Notes: generated by a model from the letters alone, not told the origin. A DNA stretch of 64,000 nt from Vibrio sp. ES.051 (GCF_002563795.1 NZ_PDJL01000003.1:1116001-1180000), one strand, 5' to 3'; shown: positions 17,616 through 26,677, numbered from the stretch's first letter. Translations and numbers: made by a program.

Positions 17616-18482
17616 TTAATAAACTTGAATCTCAAACTGGCGCAAGCGTTTGGGTAGTAGCTCATCCAACTTATCTAGCTCACTCGGTTCTACTTCTATC
17701 AAGTTGAAGTTGTGCTGCGCATACACAGCGCGAATCGATTCACGCTCGGCTGGCGCTATTGGTCCAGTATCACTTCCCCAAAATTGCAAATAGACTTTAC
17801 CGCCTGGTAGATAGAAATCACTCGTCACATCTTGCTCGATAGGTAGCTGACGTTCATAAGCGTGCACCACACCAGCCAAATAGAGCCAGTTATCGATCAA
17901 GAGCTCCCCTTTGGAACGCACGTAATGCCCGTCCAAAGTACGATGTTTGGCTTCAAACTTTTGACGAAAACTAGCATACGATTTATCGGTTGAGTGAGAT
18001 TCCGCATCTTGGCCTAAAAACTCCACAACCGATTGCTTCAAACGCTTGTTGCGTAAAACTACATCATGCCAAACCACAAAAGTATTCTGCATTTCTTTAT
18101 CAACTCTCTGTTGCCCTCCGGCGCGGACGCCTGCTTCAGTGGCCTTCCAACCTTCTTCCGACTTGGCAATCCAACCTAGTTCACTGAGCAGTTGATTCAC
18201 TCTTTTTGCATTCAGTTTAAGTTTGTCACCAAGCTGAGTTGCGCTCAATGTTTTCCCTGAACTCGAAGTCAGCTCAATATGCAGATTGGTCGGCCACACA
18301 ATAAATTGACCAAATTTTGAATGGTCCACATACTCGCCGCCAAACTTTGCGCCTTCTTCGGTCAGTATCCATTTGTCTTCTTGGCGAGTGATGTAGCCTG
18401 CACGCTTAAGATCGGCAAACAACAGCTTGGCTTCCATCTTGCGGGCTTTCGCTAATGCCGATGTCGATATTTTTTCAGACAC
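17616..18482 (-). CDS. PD-(D/E)XK nuclease-like protein with winged-helix N-terminus
   Basis: 288 residues. Residues 1-150 contain two probable winged-helix-like segments (KLLFADLKRAGYITRQEDKW and TQLGDKLKLNAKRVNQLLSE). The C-terminal 110 residues resemble the PD-(D/E)XK fold: an Arg-Ser-Lys-Gly-Glu helix (residue 192 region), then SDFYLPGGKVYLQFWG, where the usual second acid before Trp-Gly is Gln. Related restriction-like domains have Glu at that place, so catalysis is doubtful or uses another residue. Some Vibrio genomes carry misleading names for this family. It is divergent from the GntR/ABC operon. Confidence 0.55.
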   Translation of the reverse strand: MSEKISTSALAKARKMEAKLLFADLKRAGYITRQEDKWILTEEGAKFGGEYVDHSKFGQFIVWPTNLHIELTSSSGKTLSATQLGDKLKLNAKRVNQLLSELGWIAKSEEGWKATEAGVRAGGQQRVDKEMQNTFVVWHDVVLRNKRLKQSVVEFLGQDAESHSTDKSYASFRQKFEAKHRTLDGHYVRSKGELLIDNWLYLAGVVHAYERQLPIEQDVTSDFYLPGGKVYLQFWGSDTGPIAPAERESIRAVYAQHNFNLIEVEPSELDKLDELLPKRLRQFEIQVY

Positions 18483-18524
18483 ACTCTATGCCTCCTGCTG
18501 TTGTAGAAATCAATACGCGGCTCC

Positions 18525-18548
18525 TTCCCTAATTCCCTAATTCCCTAA
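18525..18548. repeat. Three tandem copies of an 8-bp repeat
   Basis: TTCCCTAA three times head to tail (18525-18532, 18533-18540, 18541-18548), then TTAAT. It lies between the divergent promoters of the nuclease-like gene and the GntR-type gene. Confidence 0.8.
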
Positions 18549-18571
18549 TTAATACTGTCCTTGTAACCTTT

Positions 18572-18599
18572 GTGGTGTTATACATATATATAACACCAC
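18572..18599. promoter_or_regulatory. Perfect 28-bp dyad, GntR/YtrA operator
   Basis: GTGGTGTTATA and TATAACACCAC are 11-base perfect arms around CATATA. It ends 20 bases before the GntR-type start and overlaps the likely -10 region, so it is the probable autoregulatory operator. Confidence 0.75.
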
Positions 18600-18619
18600 T
18601 TCAGTCACGAGATAAGCTT

Positions 18620-18991
18620 ATGACCAATTGGCATGATCGCCAACCGATTTTTCGTCAGTTGGCTGACCAGATCACCCAGCAAATACTACAAGGTATCTGG
18701 CACGATGGCGACGCTCTGCCCTCTGTGCGTAGTCTCTCTGCTGATATGAAAATCAACCACCTGACCGTTATGAAAGGATATCAGTTATTGGTTGACGAGG
18801 GGTTGGTAGAAAAAAAACGTGGTCAAGGTATGTTTGTCGCTCAAGGTGCCAAACTAAAACTGCTCGCCGACGAGAAAATGCGTTTTCTTAAGCAACAACT
18901 GCCGCAGATCGCCGACACATTACAACGTCTGGACATGTCGCTCGACGAATTCATCCAGCAACTCAAACCACATATGAAAGGTGACCAATGA
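18620..18991 (+). CDS. YtrA-subfamily GntR regulator
   Basis: 123 residues from the ATG at 18620 (upstream in-frame codons fall inside the operator). GntR winged HTH: QPIFRQLADQITQQILQGIW, then ALPSVRSLSADMKINHLTVM and KKRGQGMFVAQGA. The short C-terminal helical tail is that of the YtrA subfamily, whose members control adjacent ABC transporter genes. Its stop overlaps the ABC ATPase start (ATGA). The 28-bp dyad in its promoter is the presumed binding site. Confidence 0.9.
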   Translation: MTNWHDRQPIFRQLADQITQQILQGIWHDGDALPSVRSLSADMKINHLTVMKGYQLLVDEGLVEKKRGQGMFVAQGAKLKLLADEKMRFLKQQLPQIADTLQRLDMSLDEFIQQLKPHMKGDQ

Positions 18992-19845
18992 GCGTATTAG
19001 TCAGTGTAAAACAAGTCTCCAAACAATATCGTCAACAAGGAGAAGCACTACACGAAGTCAGTTTTGACCTACATGCAGGTCAAGTGCTTGGTTTGCTCGG
19101 CCACAATGGTGCGGGTAAATCGACGCTGATTAACGCCCTACTCGGCGCACACGAATATAAAGGCACGATCCGTATCAACGGGTTTGAGCCTATCATGCAG
19201 CGCGATAAAATCATGCAGAGTTTGTCATACATCTCTGATGTCAACGTTCTGCCCGATTGGATGACGGTAGCACAACTTCTTAACTATACCGAAGGGGTCC
19301 ATCCAGAGTTTAACCGTAACAACGCCGATGCTTTACTTCGTCAAACCGACATCAACGCCCGTGCGCGCATCAAGTCCCTATCAAAAGGGATGAAAGTTCA
19401 ATTGCATCTCGCCATTGTTATCGCGACCAACACGCAAATCCTGATCTTGGATGAACCCACCCTCGGATTGGATTTGGTCTATCGCGATACTTTTTATCGT
19501 CACTTATTGGAATGGTTCCACGATGGCGAGCGTGTGCTGATCATCGCCAGTCATGAAGTGTCTGAGATTGAACACCTACTGACGGATGTGCTGATTCTTA
19601 AGCATGGTCGCTCGGTGTTGCAGACCTCAATGGATACCATTCATGAAGACTATTTCATTCTTGATGCCAGTGATAGGCATCGCTTGAAAATTGAAACCAT
19701 GCAGCCGCTCTCCTCTCAAAAAGGATTAGGCACCACAAAATGGTTACTCTCCTCCGAATACGCTCAGCAAGCAGAGCCTCTCGGCGATATCCATGGCGTG
19801 AAACTAGCCGACCTATTTTTAGCATTGCAGAAGGAGACAGTATAA
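18988..19845 (+). CDS. ABC transporter ATP-binding protein
   Basis: 285 residues. Walker A GHNGAGKST near residue 42, ABC signature LSKGMKVQLHLA near 132, Walker B ILILDEPTLGLD near 155, and switch His in IASHEVSEIE. About 80 extra C-terminal residues follow the ATPase. It pairs with the membrane protein downstream, whose ATG overlaps its stop (TAATG), and sits in the YtrA-type operon. Such systems often export or sense membrane-active compounds; the substrate is unknown. Confidence 0.9.
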   Translation: MSVLVSVKQVSKQYRQQGEALHEVSFDLHAGQVLGLLGHNGAGKSTLINALLGAHEYKGTIRINGFEPIMQRDKIMQSLSYISDVNVLPDWMTVAQLLNYTEGVHPEFNRNNADALLRQTDINARARIKSLSKGMKVQLHLAIVIATNTQILILDEPTLGLDLVYRDTFYRHLLEWFHDGERVLIIASHEVSEIEHLLTDVLILKHGRSVLQTSMDTIHEDYFILDASDRHRLKIETMQPLSSQKGLGTTKWLLSSEYAQQAEPLGDIHGVKLADLFLALQKETV

Positions 19846-20675
19846 TGCGTACAGTGGTAGCGATGTTGCGCAAAGAATGGTTAGAAAACCCTCTCGTTTT
19901 ACGCATTCCTTTGTTTGTGTTTGCATGTGGGCTCATACTGTTTATCAGCTTAATGAGTAATGCTGACCTGCAGCATAATATGTTGTTCCAAATGAGCGTT
20001 AGTGGGGATGTCGGTGATATTCACAAAGACCTCAGCGACAACGTCAGTATATTGATTATGGGCAGTGCTGGCCTGTTGTCTATGCTGTTAGGCATTCAAT
20101 ACTTCCCAAGAACCCTGAGAAAGGAGCGCAGAGAAGGCAGTATTATGTTCTGGCGGAGTATGCCTGTCAGTGATGTTAAAACCCACTTGGTCAAATTAGG
20201 ATTTGGCCTGTTGGTGATCCCACTCGTCTGCTCTGCCTTGGTATTGGCTGCGGACCTTATGTTGTGGTTGTTGGATATCTCGACCGACCACCAACTGACG
20301 TTATTGTACCGCCAAACTTCTTTAAGTTACGTGTTGCTGCATTGGAGTGAGTTCTTAGCAAGAATGGTCGTGACAGGTTTTCTACTATTGCCGCTGGCTT
20401 TAACTGCCATGGCGATGTCACAGAAAGTAAGTTCTCCATTAGTGATTCTGTTTATTGCCATTTACGCGCTCCGTTGGATGCCAATCGCACTATTTGGATA
20501 TTACGGGATTGACCAGTTCTTCAAAGCTGTACTCTATCTCCCTTTACACGCCGTTATCTCACCAAATCCATTGAGTGCCATTCCTGACGCTGGTTGGCTG
20601 AATGTTGGGGGATATGCATTCATTGGTGTTCTCGGTTGGACTGCAAGCCTTAAATTCAGTCGAACGATTCAATAA
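19845..20675 (+). CDS. ABC transporter permease (ABC-2 type)
   Basis: 276 residues starting MRTVVAMLRKEWLENPLVLR. About six transmembrane segments (including IPLFVFACGLILFISLM and LLSMLLGIQYFPRTL) with the RREGSIMFWRSMP segment typical of ABC-2 permeases just after the second. Longer open frame upstream is a shadow within the ATPase gene. An AAGGAG ribosome binding site lies before the ATG, and the start overlaps the ATPase stop. Membrane half of the YtrA-type transporter. Confidence 0.85.
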   Translation: MRTVVAMLRKEWLENPLVLRIPLFVFACGLILFISLMSNADLQHNMLFQMSVSGDVGDIHKDLSDNVSILIMGSAGLLSMLLGIQYFPRTLRKERREGSIMFWRSMPVSDVKTHLVKLGFGLLVIPLVCSALVLAADLMLWLLDISTDHQLTLLYRQTSLSYVLLHWSEFLARMVVTGFLLLPLALTAMAMSQKVSSPLVILFIAIYALRWMPIALFGYYGIDQFFKAVLYLPLHAVISPNPLSAIPDAGWLNVGGYAFIGVLGWTASLKFSRTIQ

Positions 20676-20812
20676 GTTGATCTCAAGATGGCGCGTTGAC
20701 ACTTGTGACGTAAAGTGCGGCGCAGACAGACGTTGAGGGTCGTGAGTTCACGATTAGTTAAACGGCCTATGCCACCATGATAGTGTAAACAACCACTCAA
20801 ATTGCTGCGATC

Positions 20813-20845
20813 AAAAAAGGCTTCCCTTGGGAAGCCTTTTTATAA
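20813..20845. terminator. Bidirectional terminator
   Basis: AAAAAGGCTTCCC / GGGAAGCCTTTTT with a 2-base centre, serving the minus-strand YebC-family gene and probably the ABC operon. Confidence 0.85.
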
Positions 20846-20861
20846 CGTCAACAGCGAGAAA

Positions 20862-21578
20862 TTATAATTCTGCGTTGTGGTATACCTGTTGAACGTCATC
20901 GCAGTCATCTAGAAGATCTAAGAACTTTTGGAATTTCTCGGTATCTTCACCCGTTACTGGTGTGTGAGTTTGAGGAACGAAAGTAATTTCTTCCACATCA
21001 AGAGTGAGATCTGGAAATGCCGTATTCAAAGCCGTTTTTGTCTTGAAAAACTCGGTGTGAGGAGCAAATACTGTGATCACGCCATCTTCTAGCTCAACGT
21101 CAGTAACGTCGACATCTTCCATCATTAGTGTTTCTAAAATGATTTCATCATCATCACCTTTGAACTGGAATACCGCCTGGTGATCAAACATGTGAGAGAC
21201 AGAACCTTCAACACCGATTTTAGCACCGACTTTAACAAAACACTGGCGTACATCTTGGAAAGTACGGTTGCCATTATCTGTTAGGCAGTCAACGATAACA
21301 CTGACACCACCAGGGCCGAAGCCTTCATAGCGTGCTGGTTGATACTCTTCACCACCACCGCCGCTTGCTTTGTCTAGTGCTTTATCGATAACGTGTGCTG
21401 GTACCTGATCTTTTTTCGCTTTCGCGATCAAGTGGCGAAGAGACAAGTTCATGTCTGGGTCACTACCGCCGTTTTTCGCGCACATGTAAATTTCTTTACC
21501 GTATTTGGAATAAACCTTAATTTTCGCGCCTGCAGTTTTCGCCATAGAGGCTTTGCGCACTTCAAAACTTCTTCCCAT
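20862..21578 (-). CDS. yeeN: YebC/TACO1-family protein, YeeN-like
   Basis: 238 residues. The family acts as ribosome-associated factors that help translation of proline-rich or stalling sequences, and was earlier annotated as DNA-binding regulators. Features seen: MGRSFEVRK start, the [20 protein letters not shown] helix, the [20 protein letters not shown] core and the acidic C-terminal domain. The sequence, with [13 protein letters not shown] near residue 20, is closer to the shorter-named YeeN branch of E. coli than to YebC itself. A single gene with its own terminator. Confidence 0.88.
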   Translation of the reverse strand: MGRSFEVRKASMAKTAGAKIKVYSKYGKEIYMCAKNGGSDPDMNLSLRHLIAKAKKDQVPAHVIDKALDKASGGGGEEYQPARYEGFGPGGVSVIVDCLTDNGNRTFQDVRQCFVKVGAKIGVEGSVSHMFDHQAVFQFKGDDDEIILETLMMEDVDVTDVELEDGVITVFAPHTEFFKTKTALNTAFPDLTLDVEEITFVPQTHTPVTGEDTEKFQKFLDLLDDCDDVQQVYHNAEL

Positions 21579-21720
21579 TGGGATGTCTCTCTAAATTCTA
21601 ATTCAAATTCAATGCGAGGAATTTTAGCAAAAAGCGAAACCTTTTCAATTTTCGCTCAGCAAAGGAATGGGGAGATGACCTCATTCGCCACACTGGATTA
21701 TACCAATGACGCGATTCGTA

Positions 21721-21930
21721 TTACGCGACACCCATTACTCGTTTGTACTTTTCGACCGATTGCTGGAAAAAAGCTTTTTCATCAGCATCGTGCATCTTGG
21801 ATAACTGCTCTGCGATAACTTCTGGACCAGATTTGGCCTCTCTGAGTTTCCAAACCAAAAACGACGCTTGTTTATCCAGTTCGATTTGGTTTTTTTCATC
21901 AGGCGGCAACAGGGATAGATTAAACGACAT
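21721..21930 (-). CDS. DUF3283-like small protein
   Basis: 69 residues, MSFNLSLLPPDEKNQIELDK and ending SVEKYKRVMGVA, rich in charged residues and mainly helical. The pattern corresponds to the Vibrio DUF3283 family as I remember it. Function unknown; cytoplasmic. Lies just upstream of the yeeN-like gene on the same strand, with about 140 bases between, so co-transcription is possible. Confidence 0.75.
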   Translation of the reverse strand: MSFNLSLLPPDEKNQIELDKQASFLVWKLREAKSGPEVIAEQLSKMHDADEKAFFQQSVEKYKRVMGVA

Positions 21931-22220
21931 TCACAGCCTCAAGGTACTTAAAATACTAGCCGCGCACTATAGCATACCGAGTCGCAATTGCAGAATAGAA
22001 ACGCACTCAACTTGATCAATTTCAAGTTAACGATTTGGCCCCAGAACTGATACCAATCTTTTTGCTAAGCACTATTACTTGAATATTTACTGTAAGCGAC
22101 CTTTCTTGACTGGCTTCGCTACAAACTCATTCATACCTGTAGCTTGAAGAGATAGAGTGGTTGGAAATAAAAAGGGCAGTCTGTTGACTACCCTATGAAC
22201 TGGTGTACCTAAATGAAAAA

Positions 22221-22418
22221 TTAGTGAATCAAGCCAAGCTCCCTTGCTTCTTCTATGCTCAACCCGCTTTCACGGATTTCACGTAGCGCTTCAATGCGTC
22301 TTCTGGCTTGTGCTGATTTTACTGTTTTCTCAGGCTTCACAACGCTTTCTTCTTCAGGTAATTCCCATTTGTGAGCAATGTTGGTCATCTCATCATGGTC
22401 GATAGAATTAATGGACAT
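22221..22418 (-). CDS. Small hypothetical protein, 65 residues
   Basis: 65-residue charged protein with a C-terminal helix-rich motif (RRRIEALREIRESGLSIEEA, then RELGLIH). A very strong ribosome binding site, GGAGGAAAT, precedes the ATG. No family is recognised; the last 30 residues could be a small nucleic-acid or protein-binding helical hairpin. It is the last complete gene before the origin region on this strand. Confidence 0.65.
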   Translation of the reverse strand: MSINSIDHDEMTNIAHKWELPEEESVVKPEKTVKSAQARRRIEALREIRESGLSIEEARELGLIH

Positions 22419-22743
22419 ATTTCCTCCGAATAAACCATGTTTTCGATGCGTAATCTATAGCAAACCCAAGGGAAGGTGGTAAGAAAAACTGTAGGGAAAT
22501 GTGACTCTTCCCGCCCTTTCATCAACTCTTTAATAGATCCATCATTTAAGCTTTGCCAAAGGGAATGTTTACGATTAGATTCGAGTAATTCCTCCGCCAA
22601 AAACACAGATGATCCAGCTCAATTTTTACTGCTTTTCTCTCTTTCAAATACAACGTTAGTGCCCTTTTATTCCCTTCTGTTTGCGAATAAATACTGCCCT
22701 TATTCGCGATTCTACCTTTCTGACATCCGTCACATTTAATCAT
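22385..22743 (-). pseudogene. Possible frameshifted small gene under a Fur-like box
   Basis: One frame encodes MIKCDGCQKGRIANKGS... up to ELDHLCF; a second frame continues FLAEELLESNRKHSLWQSLN. The frames meet at a run of five T residues near 22596-22600, where one added T would join them into about 119 residues. The N-terminus has a CxxC pair. There is no clear ribosome binding site, and the tail overlaps the next gene's start. It could be a decayed gene, a sequencing error or chance. Confidence 0.35.
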
Positions 22744-22756
22744 GATAACGATTATC
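22738..22756. promoter_or_regulatory. Fur box candidate
   Basis: AATCATGATAACGATTATC matches 15 of 19 positions of the Fur consensus GATAATGATAATCATTATC. It overlaps the ATG of the possible frameshifted gene and lies about 225 bases before the plus-strand 155-residue ORF. Confidence 0.45.
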
Positions 22757-22979
22757 TATTGTTTTGGTCAGCAGTACTCGCTTACGGCGAAATCCACCAC
22801 TCATATGCATAGCATTATGGATCTCAGACGTTAACACCTTGTTTTGGTAACTTCGTTAAAAGTGAGCCAAACTATTCAACAGGCACCAATGCGATACGAA
22901 CCCGTAGCAACACTATCTTCGACAAATTCGATCACGTTGGATCAAATGACTTGGTAAAGCAACCGACTGAGGCAGCGTT

Positions 22980-23447
22980 ATGGAATTGAGTCACTGGCAA
23001 GATCTGATCTCGATGTGGTATGAAAATCAGAACCATGATCAAATCGACGAACTGGAAGCGATCTTGTATCAGGTGCCAGATAGTGTATTTGGTCCGGAAC
23101 TGACAGAGCCGCAAAGTAAAGCAATTGCATGTTGGTTGGATGGCTGCTTGCGAGTGTTTCAACACACAAGATACCAAAATAAGCAAAAAGCCTATCAAAG
23201 CCTTCTTTACACGAGCGCTAAGTTAGAGCAAACCGCATGTCAGGTCACCACCGATATCGTCATTAAAGACTGGTGCTTGAAACGATTACAACACCTCACC
23301 GTTTTAGGATTGGAATTTTGTAATCAACAGAGCGATCAGAAGGTATGGCAACAGCAAGCAAATAGCTTGATCGAAGCACACGTCGCTTTAATGCGGGCAT
23401 TAAACTGGAATGAAACAAGGAAGCATGATCAAGGGTTATGTCATTAA
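22980..23447 (+). CDS. Hypothetical protein, 155 residues, next to rctB
   Basis: A soluble, mostly helical 155-residue protein (MELSHWQDLISMWYENQNHD...) with six Cys residues and several Trp. No family is recognised. It is convergent with rctB, across 294 bases that contain the rctB terminator. The long 5' region (22744-22979) holds no other gene. Codon use looks ordinary. Confidence 0.65.
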   Translation: MELSHWQDLISMWYENQNHDQIDELEAILYQVPDSVFGPELTEPQSKAIACWLDGCLRVFQHTRYQNKQKAYQSLLYTSAKLEQTACQVTTDIVIKDWCLKRLQHLTVLGLEFCNQQSDQKVWQQQANSLIEAHVALMRALNWNETRKHDQGLCH

Positions 23448-23485
23448 CTCGGCAAGATGATCATCGTGATAGTGAAATTTAGATA

Positions 23486-23517
23486 AAAAAATGCGAGTTT
23501 CCTGAGGAGAAACTCGC
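23486..23517 (-). terminator. Terminator of the rctB transcript
   Basis: GCGAGTTTC / GAAACTCGC, a 9-bp stem with a 7-base loop; on the minus strand it is followed by ATTTTTTTATC. It is 225 bases after the rctB stop in the intergenic region 23448-23741. Confidence 0.75.
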
Positions 23518-23741
23518 GAAATCTATTCAGAATGAATGTAACAATATGAGCCAATCTATTAATCATAAGAAAGGACAAAAGGTTGTCTATTCGGGATAAA
23601 TATTAGCTCTCGCCCCGACCATCAATGTCAGCACGTTGTTAGCGTTAGGTTTGTTTTTCATCATCAAAAACATGGTCTCATTTCAAATCCATTGATCAGG
23701 TTTATTGCTTGAAAAATTTTAAGCATACTTACAATCCATCT

Positions 23742-25712
23742 TTAAATTGCCATTTCATCAAGTGCACGAAAAACCATCTCATTCATATGCCCATCAAAAA
23801 TCTGTCGACAAACTTTTCGGCGAACCGCTAAACCCGCAATCAAGCGTTCAATCGTCAGGTGCTTAATGTCATTGTGCGTATTGAATAGCTCAACCGTTTT
23901 GCTCAATGTTTCGTATGGCACAGGGTGATCTTCTACTCTCAACCAATCTAGCTTCTCAATGTACTCTGAGCACTCTTCTTTGATTGAGGCATACGTATGC
24001 CCTGTCATTGCTGATAAAGCCGTTATACTGCGTTCTAAAGCCTCTGGGGAGGTATATTTAGATAGAGTAATGGTGATCTCATCAGCATTGATTTCCACTA
24101 AGTGTTTTCTTTGCTTCACTCGACGGCCTAAATTTCCTCTTGGGGACGGAGCTTTACGTTGAATAGGCTCAAATTCGCCGTCAATGATGCCTGAGAGCTC
24201 TTCTAATTGTTGTCGGGTAACCATCTCATTACGTAATGGGTTTGGCAGCGTAGGCGCCATATTACGCTTTCCTGCGTTCGTCGTTCGGGCGCGTGAGTAA
24301 CGTAGTACTTCTTCCACATCACATTTTATATCGATCTGATAATCCATCACCTTGTCATTCTCGATCATTGTTTCGATCGTTAAGTGATAACCCCACAAAT
24401 TGACCACAAAAAAATCGTCCGTTCCTTTGCCATCGGATAAACGTTTGAGTTCACGGATCAAATCCATTGAGAACCGACGCCACTCGATGTTACGCGCTAA
24501 CTTTTGGTTGAGTTCACTCAATAACATACTATCGGTGTGACGGCGTACCATCCGACTACGGAAAAAGGAGTACATCTGAAACACTAATGTGTGTTGTTTA
24601 AGGATTTCTGGTGGGAACAAGAAGAAATAATCGCGAGTAAGTAACTCTTCGTAGAACGACGGCTCCCAAACAAGGATATACAGATTGGGTTTAATTCGAA
24701 TTTCACCATCGCTCCCCTCAACTGGTGCCTCTTCCGAGGCGGTGATCGTTCTCGCAAGAAAACGGAATCGATCACTTTTGAATCCTTCGGGCATGTTTTC
24801 ACTTAACCAGCGCCCGGTTAATTCGTGCAGTTGAAAGTCGGTAAACTCAATACGATCAATACTATCCCGAATGGAATCACGAGCTGGGCCGCTGTCTTTT
24901 TTGCCACGTAACGACAAAATATCGGTGATATATAATGGCGTTTTATTGGGTACATGCGCGGCGTCAAGATGGTATTGATCTTTGTGGTGATCATGATACT
25001 GAACCGTCAGTGTGAACAAAGCAAACAACGTCATCAGATCATCTACGGTCATAATATTTTTCGATGAACGTGTTTCGATGACGGCTTTGGTACCGGAGAT
25101 CGACACCATCGATTTTTGATAACTCTTTCGTGTACGTGGCGGAGCAAGTGCTTGGTCAATGATCCCTGCCCAGTTGGTTGGAGAAACAATAAATTGCTCA
25201 GCTTCATCTTTCATTGTGGGTGGTGTATTTAAACCATGTTCATTCAACAACCGTTTGTTCACTTGGGTTTGTGCTAACGCTTTTGAACGTTTTTGTTTCT
25301 CGTTTTGACGAACTTTGTCGGTAACAAGACTGGTTGCTCCCAAAACTGAAATAAGCTGATTAGGATTTACAAACTTATGTAGCATACTTTTGCCCGCCAG
25401 CCCTTCTTCAAAGCGCACTGGTGTTTGGGTGAACAAGCCGATATTGACGGCTGCACGTAATCGTTGCTGAAGGGCAGCTCGCGTTAATTGACCATCGGTT
25501 GCCGCCACAATCTCCGTGGTTGACACCAATCCATCTTTGCTGCTGAAGCCTCGTAACGAGATCAAATTCAGCAGCTCTAGAATGCTTTTGGTCACTCCTT
25601 TGAAATACTGGTACTGCTCTACCCAATCTGCAGAAGATTCATGTACCTCAAAAAGGTGGCCATCCTTATGGCTTCTTGGTGCTTTAATCAGAATTTTTTC
25701 ATCAGCCGTCAT
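23742..25712 (-). CDS. rctB: Chromosome II replication initiator RctB
   Basis: 656 residues (V. cholerae RctB is 658). It binds the 12-mer iterons and 29/39-mer elements of oriCII, opens the origin and also mediates copy control and the crtS checkpoint from chromosome I. RctB is unrelated in sequence to most initiators; recognisable stretches include HLFEVHESSADWVEQYQYFK near the N-terminus, the winged-helix part with FQMYSFFRSRMVRRHTDSML and the basic linker APSPRGNLGRRVKQRKHLVE before the C-terminal regulatory domain. It is transcribed away from the origin, with a 29-mer-like element 22-43 bases upstream for autorepression. Confidence 0.97.
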   Translation of the reverse strand: MTADEKILIKAPRSHKDGHLFEVHESSADWVEQYQYFKGVTKSILELLNLISLRGFSSKDGLVSTTEIVAATDGQLTRAALQQRLRAAVNIGLFTQTPVRFEEGLAGKSMLHKFVNPNQLISVLGATSLVTDKVRQNEKQKRSKALAQTQVNKRLLNEHGLNTPPTMKDEAEQFIVSPTNWAGIIDQALAPPRTRKSYQKSMVSISGTKAVIETRSSKNIMTVDDLMTLFALFTLTVQYHDHHKDQYHLDAAHVPNKTPLYITDILSLRGKKDSGPARDSIRDSIDRIEFTDFQLHELTGRWLSENMPEGFKSDRFRFLARTITASEEAPVEGSDGEIRIKPNLYILVWEPSFYEELLTRDYFFLFPPEILKQHTLVFQMYSFFRSRMVRRHTDSMLLSELNQKLARNIEWRRFSMDLIRELKRLSDGKGTDDFFVVNLWGYHLTIETMIENDKVMDYQIDIKCDVEEVLRYSRARTTNAGKRNMAPTLPNPLRNEMVTRQQLEELSGIIDGEFEPIQRKAPSPRGNLGRRVKQRKHLVEINADEITITLSKYTSPEALERSITALSAMTGHTYASIKEECSEYIEKLDWLRVEDHPVPYETLSKTVELFNTHNDIKHLTIERLIAGLAVRRKVCRQIFDGHMNEMVFRALDEMAI

Positions 25713-25733
25713 TTTAGATCCAGTTCACACTAG

Positions 25734-25755
25734 CCGTAGTTATGCTATGTTTCCG
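25734..25755. promoter_or_regulatory. 29-mer-like RctB site in the rctB promoter
   Basis: CCGTA and TTCCG separated by 12 bases. The two 39-mer-like elements have the same ends separated by 22 bases, so this is the same element shortened by 10 bp, one helical turn, as described for the V. cholerae 29-mer that represses rctB. Confidence 0.75.
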
Positions 25756-25799
25756 AAGAATAAAGAAAAACAGATCATAAAGAAAGAAAAATTATTGTT

Positions 25800-25865
25800 T
25801 TTTTAAATAACTGATCTTTTTGATTAATATGATCTTAAATGATTATATGATCTAATGATCTGGTT
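25800..25865. other. AT-rich DNA unwinding element
   Basis: Very A+T-rich stretch with four GATC sites at 25813, 25831, 25849 and 25857 and repeated TGAT/ATGAT words, adjoining the iteron array. Position and composition match the oriCII unwinding region. Confidence 0.7.
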
Positions 25866-25924
25866 GTTTTTGTTGCTGTAAGTCATTGTTAAGTATTGAT
25901 ATTTCATGGAGCCCTTTCGGAACT

Positions 25925-26045
25925 ATGATCATCTTTTTACTGAAACCATGATCAACATAGATAGGAAACGATGATCAAATATCTCTGCAAGCATGATCAT
26001 TACGTTTCTGAAACCATGATCAAATAAGAAATGAAACGATGATCA
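25925..26045 (+). repeat. Six phased RctB iterons (12-mer array)
   Basis: ATGATCA cores start at 25925, 25948, 25971, 25993, 26016 and 26039, spacing 23, 23, 22, 23 and 23 bases, all in one orientation. Each has a GATC Dam site, which RctB requires methylated for binding. Two 37-base segments (25941-25977 and 26009-26045) are near-identical duplicates. Confidence 0.95.
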
Positions 26046-26060
26046 TGAACTCTTTACAGG

Positions 26061-26069
26061 TTATCCACA
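26061..26069 (+). promoter_or_regulatory. DnaA box
   Basis: TTATCCACA, a perfect consensus DnaA box, 16 bases beyond the last iteron. A one-mismatch copy (TTATCCGCA) is at 26643-26651. Confidence 0.9.
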
Positions 26070-26139
26070 AATATCAGTCCTGCTTGAGTTTATCGACTCT
26101 TTCCTATGTATATAAAAAGATGCTTTTTTGCTTGGAACC

Positions 26140-26605
26140 ATGATCAAGAGTAAACAATCTCATCGGTTCGAGTGCGGAAGTGATGAGAAATTATCCTTCT
26201 GATTGAAATGTCCTCAATTGTTATACATATCTCCTTCAATGCATTGAATCTGCTTAGTTTAGGAAGCATGATCATGATAATAACAGTTATTAGAGTTGAT
26301 TATGGTTATTGTATTGTTCCACACACTTTATAGTCGTGCTTCTTCTTAATCCCCCGTTCTATCTGCATCCTACCGTAAAATAGCGATACAAACTCATGCT
26401 TCCGAGAGATTTTCGGTCTTGATCATCTTTCCGCTTCGTGGATCTTATCTAACTCATGTTTTCTCGTTGCACTTCCCCTCGTTTTTCCATGATCATGCTT
26501 TCGTAGCTTCAATCATACTCGGAAAGATGATCAAGCAATGCCCTTGATCATTCTTCCTGTTAAATTTAAACATAAACGGTTCCTTTTAGCTCGGATGCAT
26601 GATCA
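26140..26605. repeat. Irregular iterons of the copy-control (incII-like) region
   Basis: Further TGATCA cores at 26140, 26268, 26420, 26489, 26527, 26545 and 26599 in both orientations, not phased. In V. cholerae such sites lie in the negative-control part of the origin. Confidence 0.8.
26373..26404 (+). promoter_or_regulatory. 39-mer-like RctB element (copy 1)
   Basis: CCGTA and TTCCG separated by exactly 22 bases. No Dam site, as expected for 39-mers. A weaker copy sharing internal TTATC and AACTCATG words is possible at 26433-26464. Confidence 0.7.
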
Positions 26606-26677
26606 AGAGCTGTCGACCATTTCAATATGCAAGTAATTAAAGTTATCCGCATTTAGATTAGGTTGATCTAACATAAT

